Shown here: positions 52,669 to 61,400 of the stretch, piece by piece
Position numbering within the stretch: position 1 is the stretch's first letter
Layout of the letters: each line of letters begins with the position of its first letter
NCBI GenBank assembly: GCA_964510575.1
Contig: CAZECN010000012.1
Span: 1 to 64,000 of the forward strand
Direction of reading: 5' to 3'
DNA from: CALKYB01 sp964510575
GTDB taxonomy: Bacteria > Bdellovibrionota_C > UBA2361 > SZUA-149 > CALKYB01
Length of the DNA: 64,000 nucleotides
Notes under the pieces: model-generated
Database searches by the model: none
What the model was told of the DNA's origin: nothing
What the model saw: the letters and a program-made list of their open reading frames with translations, nothing else
Position numbers and translations under genes: made by a program

Positions 52669-54021
52669 CTAGCTAATGATTCGAGCTAGTTTGCTTCGAA
52701 TCTCTTTAGCTAAGAAATCTACTAGTTCTTCATTTTCCAGCTGCTCAACTACATCAGTAGCGAAAGCATCTACCAAAATCCCTATAGCATCTTGCTTTGA
52801 GATACCACGACTGCGAAGGTAGAATAGCGCTTCTTCATCAAGTTGTCCCACGGTAGCACCATGCGTACACTTAACATCGTCAGCCCAGATTTTTAGCTGG
52901 GGACGTGTCTCCACTGACGCATCATCGGAAAGTAAAATACTTTTATTCGACTGAATTGCATTTGTCTTTTGAGCATCTGGCCTAACAATAATAGTTCCAC
53001 CAAACACACCACGAGACTTGTCAGAGTAGATACCTTTGAACAGCTCATTACTCTCACAATTAGGAAGAGCATGGTCGATCAAAGTATAGTTATCTACGTG
53101 CTGCTCGTCAGAAAGAATCGTTAAACCATTCAATACACTGTTGCAGTACTCTCCATCTAGAACTGGATAAACTTCATTTCTAGCTAACTGCCCACCTAAA
53201 GAAAAAAGGTGAGTCTCTACATGACTCTTATCCTTCTGAACAATCTTCAGAGTTGAAAGCAAACAAGCCTTTTCAGAGTCCTTTTGAACTTTAACATGCT
53301 CGACTCTAGCTTCCGCTTCCGCAAATATATGTCCAACTGAACTGGTTAAATATTCACCAGAACCTTCTTCACCATAATGTTGTTCAATAATCTTAATCGA
53401 ACTTTTTTCGGCAGCCTCAACAACAAACCTAGGATGAGAGACTGTCTTATCTGAATCAGCAGTAGTTACAGAGATAAGTTGCAAAGGAATTTCTATTTCT
53501 GCTCCGGCCTCGACACTCAAATGCAGGCCATCACGAAACAATGCGGTGTTAAAGCTAACCAATGGCTCTGACTGTTCGTCATTACCTTTTACAAGCTCAA
53601 ACAATCTCTCAGCATCCTTACTAGAAAAAGCTTGGGCTAAAGATTGAATTTGAATACCCTTCGGCAATTCAACATTAGAAAACTTTTCCGAAAGCTCTTT
53701 AGAGAAAAAGCCGTTAACGAAAACTCGAACTAATTTTTGTTCGCCAAGTATGCAACCCTCTAGTCGAGCCTCATCAACAGACGCATTAGCAGCAGCTGGT
53801 TTAAACTTCGTCTTAAGTATTGGCTGAAGATTGGTATACTTCCAAGCTTCATTCTTAGTTGTAGGAAAGCCGGCAGAATTAAACCGTTCAAATGCTTTCT
53901 GCTTAAACTTATGATAAGCGCCGCCAGCACTCCCGTTTAAGGAATCTTCTAGCTTACTAAAATGCTCCTCGCTCCAATCAGTCTTAAATGAAGCGCTTTT
54001 TCTAGCTTGAGTCTTTTCCAT
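52669..54021 (-). CDS. sufD: FeS assembly protein SufD
   Basis: 450 residues. Part of the SufBCD scaffold that assembles iron-sulfur clusters. SSVGHIFAEAEARVEHVKVQKDSE and the C-terminal segment KTNAIQSNKSILLSDDASVETRPQLKIWADDVKCTHGATVGQLDEEALFYLRSRGI are the SufB/SufD beta-helix core. Longer N-terminal helical region than SufB. It is preceded by sufC with 5 bp between genes. Confidence 0.95.
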   Translation of the reverse strand: MEKTQARKSASFKTDWSEEHFSKLEDSLNGSAGGAYHKFKQKAFERFNSAGFPTTKNEAWKYTNLQPILKTKFKPAAANASVDEARLEGCILGEQKLVRVFVNGFFSKELSEKFSNVELPKGIQIQSLAQAFSSKDAERLFELVKGNDEQSEPLVSFNTALFRDGLHLSVEAGAEIEIPLQLISVTTADSDKTVSHPRFVVEAAEKSSIKIIEQHYGEEGSGEYLTSSVGHIFAEAEARVEHVKVQKDSEKACLLSTLKIVQKDKSHVETHLFSLGGQLARNEVYPVLDGEYCNSVLNGLTILSDEQHVDNYTLIDHALPNCESNELFKGIYSDKSRGVFGGTIIVRPDAQKTNAIQSNKSILLSDDASVETRPQLKIWADDVKCTHGATVGQLDEEALFYLRSRGISKQDAIGILVDAFATDVVEQLENEELVDFLAKEIRSKLARIIS

Positions 54022-54026
54022 ATCGA

Positions 54027-54782
54027 TTAGGCAGTAGCTCCTACCTCTTTTAACCAGTTATAACCTTGCTCTTCCACTTGTAGAGCTAGAGACTTGTCAC
54101 CACTTTTAATTATTTTTCCATCGAGCATTATATGAACAAAGTCAGGCTCAATGTAATTTAGAAGGCGCTGATAATGAGTAATAACAATAATGCCTTTATC
54201 AGCAGCCCTGAATTCGTTCACTCCTTTGGAGACAATTTGCAGAGCATCGACGTCTAACCCTGAGTCAGTCTCATCCATAACAACTAACTCAGGATTAAGT
54301 ACTAACATTTGAAGAACTTCGTTACGCTTCTTCTCTCCACCTGAGAACCCCTCGTTCACTGAACGATTAAGAAGGGTTTGATCCAGCTCTAATATTTCTG
54401 CTTTCTCTTTAACCAACTTAGAAAAGTCACGAACCGAGATAGGATCTTCACCCCTCTCCGCTCTAACAGAATTCAGCGCAGTTCTTAAAAAGTATGATGC
54501 ATTCACTCCTGGAAGTTCAACCGGATACTGGAAAGCCAGAAAAAGACCTGCTCTTGCTCTTTCATCCGCTTCCATATCCAAAAGGTCTTCCCCTTTGAAC
54601 TGAGCGGAGCCACCAGTTACTTCGTAGTCCTCTCGACCAGCTAAAACACTGGCAAGAGTACTTTTCCCTGAACCGTTAAGGCCCATTATTGCATGAACCT
54701 CGCCAGGCTTAACCTCAAGGTCAACACCTTTCAGAATCGCTTGATCTTCAATTTGGGCTTTTAAATCTTTAATAGTTAACAT
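54027..54782 (-). CDS. sufC: FeS assembly ATPase SufC
   Basis: 251 residues, an ABC-type ATPase of the SufBCD complex. Walker A GLNGSGKS near residues 34-41, signature FSGGEKKR near 146, Walker B LVVMDETDSGLD (SufC-type ETDSGLD). It has no membrane helices, as expected for SufC. Transcribed between sufB and sufD. Confidence 0.97.
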   Translation of the reverse strand: MLTIKDLKAQIEDQAILKGVDLEVKPGEVHAIMGLNGSGKSTLASVLAGREDYEVTGGSAQFKGEDLLDMEADERARAGLFLAFQYPVELPGVNASYFLRTALNSVRAERGEDPISVRDFSKLVKEKAEILELDQTLLNRSVNEGFSGGEKKRNEVLQMLVLNPELVVMDETDSGLDVDALQIVSKGVNEFRAADKGIIVITHYQRLLNYIEPDFVHIMLDGKIIKSGDKSLALQVEEQGYNWLKEVGATA

Positions 54783-54879
54783 TCTTTTCTCTCCTAAAAA
54801 AACTAGAGTAAGTCTGACAATGGGTTCTTATCGAGAAATTTTTAGAAACCAAGATAAAGGCCCAGTGCATAATTACGAT

Positions 54880-56328
54880 CTATCCTACGCTGTCTTCGAG
54901 ACTGATAGCGAGAAGCTGCCTTGCCTCAATAGCGAATTCCATTGGAAGCTCTTTAAAAACTTCCTTACAAAAGCCGTGCACAATCATTGAAACGGCATCT
55001 TCAGTAGAAATACCCCTTTGATTACAATAGAAGATTTGATCCTCGCCTATCTTCGAGGTTGTCGCTTCATGCTCAACCTTAGCAGTCGAATTTTTAATCT
55101 CTATGTAAGGAAAAGTATGAGCTCCGCACTTATCTCCGATTAGCATCGAGTCACACTGGGAAAAATTTCTTCCATTCTCAGCGCTTTTCATCATTTTGAC
55201 TAAACCTCGATAAGAGTTTTGACCAATTCCTGCGGAAATACCTTTAGAAACAATGTTACTCTTAGTATTCTTTCCAATGTGAATCATCTTGGTGCCGGTG
55301 TCAGCCTGCTGCTTACGATTCGTCAAAGCAACTGAGTAGAACTCACCAAAAGAGTCATCCCCTTTAAGAATACAGCTTGGATACTTCCAAGTGATAGAAG
55401 AACCGGTTTCAACCTGAGTCCAAGAGATTTTGGACCTTGCACCTTCGCAAATTCCTCTTTTAGTGACGAAATTGTAAATTCCACCTTTCCCATTCTCATC
55501 ACCTGGGTACCAGTTCTGTATGGTAGAGTATTTAATCTCGGCATCCTCATGGGCAATAAGTTCCACAACTGCACCATGCAGTTGGTTCTCATCTCTCATT
55601 GGGGCAGTACAGCCTTCAAGATAACTAACGTAACTACCTTTCTCGGCAATAATCAGAGTACGTTCAAATTGACCTGTGTTTTGAGCATTAATTCGAAAGT
55701 AAGTTGATAGCTCCAAAGGACAACGCACACCTTCAGGAATATAAACAAAGGAGCCATCAGTAAAAACAGCCGAGTTGAGTGCAGCAAAGTAGTTATCAGT
55801 CTGAGGAACAACTGAACCAATGTATTTTTTTACAAGCTCGGGATGACTCTTTAAAGCTTCCGACATCGGACAAAATATTATCCCATGCTTTTCAAGCTCT
55901 TCCTTGTATGTAGTGGCAACGGAAACGCTATCAAAGACCGCGTCTACAGCGACACCAGCCAAACGTTTCTGTTCTTCTAATGGAATGCCAAGTTTATTGT
56001 AGGTTTCAATTAACTTAGGATCTACTTCATCCAGGCTCTCGTACTTGGGCAAAGAGCTTGGAGCTGAGTAATAACTAATCTTTTGATAGTCGATTGGATC
56101 AATATCAAGGAAAGCCCAGTCTGGATTTTCCATTTTTTTCCAATTTTCGAAAGCCTTCAGGCGCCACTCAAGCATGAACTCAGGTTCTTCCTTAATCGCA
56201 GAAAGCTTCCTAATCACATCTTCGTCTAACCCTGGAGGAAAAGTTTCGGATTCGATATCAGTCACGAAGCCAAATTCGTATTCCTTCTTTTCCCAACTCT
56301 CTAAAAGTTCGTTCTCGTCAACGCTCAT
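54880..56328 (-). CDS. sufB: FeS assembly protein SufB
   Basis: 482 residues. The SufB core includes GSFVYIPEGVRCPLELSTYFRINA and the C-terminal QCDSMLIGDKCGAHTFPYIEIKNSTAKVEHEATTSKI region that carries the conserved Cys used in cluster assembly. The N-terminal section (about 1-110) with PDWAFLDIDPIDYQKI matches SufB. It lies 97 bp from sufC, a larger gap than its neighbours have. Confidence 0.96.
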   Translation of the reverse strand: MSVDENELLESWEKKEYEFGFVTDIESETFPPGLDEDVIRKLSAIKEEPEFMLEWRLKAFENWKKMENPDWAFLDIDPIDYQKISYYSAPSSLPKYESLDEVDPKLIETYNKLGIPLEEQKRLAGVAVDAVFDSVSVATTYKEELEKHGIIFCPMSEALKSHPELVKKYIGSVVPQTDNYFAALNSAVFTDGSFVYIPEGVRCPLELSTYFRINAQNTGQFERTLIIAEKGSYVSYLEGCTAPMRDENQLHGAVVELIAHEDAEIKYSTIQNWYPGDENGKGGIYNFVTKRGICEGARSKISWTQVETGSSITWKYPSCILKGDDSFGEFYSVALTNRKQQADTGTKMIHIGKNTKSNIVSKGISAGIGQNSYRGLVKMMKSAENGRNFSQCDSMLIGDKCGAHTFPYIEIKNSTAKVEHEATTSKIGEDQIFYCNQRGISTEDAVSMIVHGFCKEVFKELPMEFAIEARQLLAISLEDSVG

Positions 56329-56371
56329 TATTTAATCCGTTTTACTTGTAAAATATTCTATAAACTCTTTT

Positions 56372-56761
56372 TTAACTGAAGGAGTGGCCGCAGCCGCAGG
56401 AACGCTGCGCATTAGGATTATCAAATTTGAAACCATTTCCCTGAAGACCACTGACATAGTCGACCTTAGTTCCTTCAAGAAATTTTCTGCTAGCTAGATC
56501 GATATAAACTTTCATGCCATCAATCTCGTACACAAAGTCGCCCGGTCGAGACTCTTTTGCGAAGTCTAGAGCGTATTGCAAACCAGAACAGCCACCACCC
56601 TGAACGGCCACTCGGAGCCCATGAGTATCGAGTAAGCCTTCTTCCTTAAGGGCAATTCTCACCATTTCTATAGCTTTTGCTGTAACCATCACCGGCATGG
56701 CTTTAACATCCCAATCTCGTGGTGGTGCAGCCTGCGTAGAATCTTCTATAGCCTCTGTCAT
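56372..56761 (-). CDS. sufA: A-type iron-sulfur carrier (SufA/ErpA-like)
   Basis: 129 residues with the three conserved cysteines: GGGCSGLQY and the C-terminal SCGCGHSF. These proteins carry clusters to target enzymes. The N-terminus is 20 residues longer than E. coli IscA. It is the first gene of the operon sufA-B-C-D-U, the order of which is normal apart from the absent sufS. Confidence 0.92.
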   Translation of the reverse strand: MTEAIEDSTQAAPPRDWDVKAMPVMVTAKAIEMVRIALKEEGLLDTHGLRVAVQGGGCSGLQYALDFAKESRPGDFVYEIDGMKVYIDLASRKFLEGTKVDYVSGLQGNGFKFDNPNAQRSCGCGHSFS

Positions 56762-56815
56762 CTCTATCCTATCTTGAACAGCTCCTTATATTAGGGGCCT
56801 TAAAAACGAGCGCAG

Positions 56816-56843
56816 TTTTAACCATTAATTTAACGTATTTCAA
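56816..56843 (-). promoter_or_regulatory. Possible suf-operon promoter
   Basis: On the minus strand TTGAAA (-35) is followed by 16 bp and TTAAAA (-10), about 55 bp upstream of sufA. Both elements are imperfect. No clear IscR site is visible. The remaining 56844-57050 interval holds no gene I can support. Confidence 0.3.
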
Positions 56844-57050
56844 GTGTTGTTGACTATATAGGTGAGGATAGTTGCCGCTTAAAAAAGAGCGTTTAAAAGC
56901 AGGTAGTTAAACCATTTCGATAAACAGCAATCTTGTAAGCGCTCAGGTGTCTCTTGTCTAGGAGTTCAAAGGCTGACGAATGAGTCCTGTTTGTAATACG
57001 ACGTAGTCAGGAAGCCTGTAGAGCAACTTTGAAAAGAATCAATTGGATTC

Positions 57051-57518
57051 TTAGAATTCAAAGCCGGAGCCAAGTGTCCTTAGCTTTCGGATCAATTCTG
57101 CTCTCAGCCTACCAGCAGTTCTCGAGGCATGAACCAAATGACCTCGGTTCACATGAACAGGAATCTTTTTATCACTAAAGTCTCCCCTACCAACCCAGTT
57201 AACAACAATTGGGCAAGTGTTCGAATACTGTCTTATTATATCTGTAAAATACCTAATTCCGTCAGCTGTTCTCAGCCTAGAAAAAAGCAAACCGTCTGCG
57301 ATGTGAATACCAAGCTCCAGTTCTTCAACTTGGGGAAGCGCGTCAGCCTCTTCATCAGTATTTTTTTTTGGGATTTTTATTCTTAAAGTGTTGGTCAGTC
57401 GGAGAGCAGCCTTACCGTTTACTCCAGCACCTAAAGAAATTGTTTTAAGTTGTTTTTCTGAGAGCCGCACAAGAACTTTATAAAATTTAATAGCCAACCT
57501 TAAGATGTCAGCAGGCAA
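57051..57518 (-). CDS. Hypothetical protein, 155 residues
   Basis: A frame with a TTG start at 57518; an in-frame TGA lies four codons upstream, so a longer product is excluded. The product is mixed alpha/beta and basic, including IVVNWVGRGDFSDKKIPVHVNRGHLVHASRTAGRL and a hydrophobic core (ELGIHIADGLLFSRLRTADG). I recognise no domain. It has the composition of a real protein, and competing frames on the plus strand are poorer. Support comes only from composition. Confidence 0.5.
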   Translation of the reverse strand: MPADILRLAIKFYKVLVRLSEKQLKTISLGAGVNGKAALRLTNTLRIKIPKKNTDEEADALPQVEELELGIHIADGLLFSRLRTADGIRYFTDIIRQYSNTCPIVVNWVGRGDFSDKKIPVHVNRGHLVHASRTAGRLRAELIRKLRTLGSGFEF

Positions 57519-57670
57519 GCCTACAAGTCAACAAAATATCTCCTTCGAAGACATAGGTCTAAACCAAAGATTGCTCTGGTATATGATCTACCATCAAGGT
57601 AAGCTTTTTCTATCACCTAACCCAGTCCAGTTGGTTTAATTTTACTACTTACCCTGAAGGATAAATCACT

Positions 57671-58462
57671 ATGAAATGTCATGAAGTTGATTACGAAATC
57701 ATCGGAGACGATATCCAGATTGTCGAAGTGGAGCTAGATCCCGGAGAGAAGGTCGTAGCAGAGGCTGGGGTGATGAACTACATGGAGCAAGATATTACCT
57801 TCGAAGTCCGAATGGGCGATGGCAGTGCCGCAGACGAAGGAATGATGGGAAAACTGTTTGGAGCAGCTAAGCGTAAACTCACTGGCGAATCTTTATTTAT
57901 GACTCATTTCAGCCATGGTGGGGAAAAGGGCAAACGCCGTGTATCTTTTGCTGCACCCTATCCCGGAAAAATCATGCCTCTTGATATGTCTAAAATCGGA
58001 GGCGAGCTCATTTGCCAAAAAGATTCTTTTCTTTGTGCGGCGTTCGGCACTGAAATCAGCCTTGCTTTTAACAAAAAACTGGGCGCCGGATTTTTTGGAG
58101 GCGAGGGCTTTATCATGCAAAAAATCCGCGGCGATGGAATGGCTTTCATTCACGCAGGCGGAGTTATAATAACCAAAGAATTAAAGAACGAGACAATTCG
58201 AGTTGACACCGGTTGCTTAGTAGCCTTTGAACCATCAATCGAATACAGTATTGAAAAAGCAGGAAATCTTAAGTCTATGCTCTTTGGTGGGGAAGGAATG
58301 TTTCTAGCTACTCTTTCCGGAACAGGCACTGTAATGCTTCAAAGCCTCCCCTTTAGTCGCATGGCAGAGCGAATCATTGGCTCACTTGGCCCACTTGGCG
58401 GCAGAACCACTGGTGAGGGCAGCGTGCTCGGTCAAATTGGGGATTTGATAGGTGGCGACTAA
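57671..58462 (+). CDS. TIGR00266/AIM24-family protein
   Basis: 263 residues of the AIM24/TIGR00266 beta-rich fold: VEVELDPGEKVVAEAGVMNYM, the SLFMTHFSHGG segment, IMPLDMSKIGGELICQKDSFLCA, GGEGFIMQKIRGDGMAFIHAGGVII and VDTGCLVAFEPSIEYSIEKAG. The family is widespread; its bacterial role is unknown. The glycine-rich C-terminus (GSLGPLGGRTTGEGSVLGQIGDLIGGD) is common in it. It converges on the 1614-residue gene with 8 bp between stops. Confidence 0.9.
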   Translation: MKCHEVDYEIIGDDIQIVEVELDPGEKVVAEAGVMNYMEQDITFEVRMGDGSAADEGMMGKLFGAAKRKLTGESLFMTHFSHGGEKGKRRVSFAAPYPGKIMPLDMSKIGGELICQKDSFLCAAFGTEISLAFNKKLGAGFFGGEGFIMQKIRGDGMAFIHAGGVIITKELKNETIRVDTGCLVAFEPSIEYSIEKAGNLKSMLFGGEGMFLATLSGTGTVMLQSLPFSRMAERIIGSLGPLGGRTTGEGSVLGQIGDLIGGD

Positions 58463-58470
58463 ATCTCTTA

Positions 58471-61400
58471 CTAGCGCAAAGGCACCGTTATCAAAAAGTC
58501 ACTATTTCTTCTTAGCACCCAACCAGTCAACTCAGCCTCGTTTGTTTGACGAAGTGAAACTACTCCGTAGTTATCTAGCCCCTCATAGTCATTGATTCTA
58601 ATCACATAACTACCCCGAGCAGGTATTCTGAGTGCCCTATCAGAGCCTAGGTTTATTAGTGTTCCATCCGAGCGTCTTGCTTCAACCAAAGCTGTCCCTT
58701 GGAAATCAGAGGTATTCATTATCAGGACCTCAGACTCTTGACCAAGGAAGGTGTTGTAAGAACCTTGAATATCACCACTAATCGCTTCCTTTCCAGGAAC
58801 AGCGAAAACGTAAGCTAAGCGACCGTTACGATGTTTATTATAAGTAACTCCTGTAACCACCAAACTCTCAGCTGATCTACCATCAACAAAAATTAGTCCT
58901 CTCTCCTCGTCACCCAAGGACTCGTTAGCTATCAAGTGGTAACTAGAATGAGCCGGCAGGTTTACTCGCAAAGTACTAACCTGCTCACCACTGCTCGAGT
59001 GAATTCTAACATCCGCGCTTGTAGGACGGTCTAGAACATTTGAAATTTCAACTACGGAGATTGAAGAGCCTGTCTCAACTGGCACAACCATTTCTTCGCC
59101 ACTTCCAGAAACTCCCTCTACCTGGCTCGCGGCTTCAAAACTATTGATACCTTGATTGTTATCATAAACATAACGAACGTTTCTAAGTAGAAAGTATCCG
59201 GAGCTAGTTGGAATCCATTCAACTAAACCAATCTGAGAATGACCAAATCGATGTGCTGAAAGGTCGAACCTCGCGTTAGGAGCCAGAGTAACCTCTTCCA
59301 TAGCTATTAACTCGCCCTGGCCGTTATAGAAATTCACAGTCCCTGATTCGACATTGTCATTCAAGTTGGTGATTTGAACCCAGTTAGCAACTAGATTATT
59401 TGGATTAGTGCCCACACTAAAAGTGTTGAAGGACACAAACTGGTTTCCGCGCCTTCCGTTACTAAAAGGCATTGAGAAAGCAAACTCCAATCCACTAGGT
59501 TGATTTCTGTAGTAGGTCATTCTACCGTCGAGATCTCCAGCCTGACCATTGTGCTCAACACACACTCTACCGTATGAATTATCAATTCTACCTGGCATGT
59601 CATGAACAAGGATATCGCACTGAGCACCTGGCTCAATTGAGCATGTTTCCTCACTCATCAACTGTCCTTCTAAGCTATAGAGACGGGTAACTGTAAAGCG
59701 CCTTTCGTCACTTTCGTTGCTCAACTCTAGAATGTTCCAGAGTCCACCCAAGAAACCGTTCCACTCACCGCAAACCTCTCTACCAATCGCTTTAGATCCA
59801 CTTCCGGCATCAGTTGGGCTAGTGCCTGCTTGAACCTCATCGCCATCGCGAATTCCATCTCTATCACTATCCACACTACGAGGATCAGTCCCTAGGTCGA
59901 TTTCCTCTGAATCTGTCAGGCCATCACCATCACTATCCTGCTCCACAACTGGTGGTGGATTGAATACTCCTGGTGGTGGATTAAACACTCCACTACTAGA
60001 TGAAGACGAAGAACTAGAAGAGGAAGGCTCTGTAGTATCATTGTCATCCTGATTCGATCTAGGCGTAGCAAAAAATCCTGAAGGAGCTCCACATCCAACT
60101 CTGTTTCTTGAAATCACGAAAGAATCAAAGTATCGCGATTGAGCGGCTGGACTTCCGTCGCTACCATAGTAGTTAGAAAGAAAAACTGAGTTTATTCCGT
60201 ACTCATCCCAAGTTCCTCTCCAGTCCAAATCGTCTCTAGAGGTCTGAAGTCTCTCGTCTAACCAAAACTCAAGTATTCCATCGCTAGATCCTGGCTCGTT
60301 GAGCTTCATTCTCATTTCAACACAATGCCAAGTGCCATCTTGAAAAGCATGCTCACCATCTTCTCCCCCAATAAATCTTAAGTTTGCACTATCGTTCCAT
60401 CGAGTTGTAGCCAAGTTGTTAGCTTGATCAATACCGCTTAGACCATCAATTCCTAATCCGCTGCCTCTTTCCCATAACTGCCCCTGAGCCGCTTGTTGCC
60501 AAGAGCTTCCGCCGAAAACTGTTGCCCTCGTGATTCGATTTGCCTTACCTTCAAAACCATTCTGATGCTTTACATAGAATCTCCAGTAAACCTCTTGAAG
60601 CTTCTCATTTGGAAGTAACTCGTTACCAACCGGATTCTGGCTGATGTTTTTCATCAAATGTCCGGCATCATTCTCACCTTGAAGCCAGCTAGCTTTTAGA
60701 GATCTGTTCCCAGCAACTTTTTCGCTAGCAGAAACTGATAGGGCACTCTCATTTCCTACATCAAAATATCTAGAGCTTAGGTCATCTGAGCTTTCAAAAT
60801 CATCGCACCAAATCCAATCAGGATGTTGGCTCTCCCAGTTCTGGCAGCCTTGAAGGACTCCAGCTACAGGAATTGTAGTCGTAGTTGTACTACTCGTTGT
60901 ACTGGTAGTCGTCGAACTAGTGCTCGTTGTAGTTGACGAGGTAGTCGAAGTAGTGGTCGACGTCGTAGTACTGGTAGTAGTTGTAGTAGTGCCAGGTGTG
61001 TTGACTCCACTGCTTCCGCCAACAGCAGCAGTTGAGGCACAACCTATTCGTGAGGTTGAGATTACAAAGGAGTCCATAAATCTAGACTGATCTGCCTGAC
61101 TCCCGCTATTGATATAGTTGGATACGAATACCGAGTTAATTCCATATTCATCCCAAGTTCCGCGCCAGTCTAAATTAGTAGACTCTACTTCAAGTTGACC
61201 GTCTAACCAGACTCTCATAGCGCCATCAGCTTGCCCGACACTATTTAGTTTCATTTGCGATTCTAGACAGTACCACTGACCGTTTTGTATCGGAGTAGAA
61301 CCTTCTTTGTTTCCAAGCCAATTGAAATTTGAAAAATCATTCCATCGTGTAGTAGCAAGGTTTCCATCAGCATCAACTCCACTCACTGGATCAATCACAA

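Noticed and set aside
56969..56988. Possible hammerhead-like core in the sufA upstream region
   Set aside because: The sequence around CTGACGA lacks the required conserved core bases and helices.
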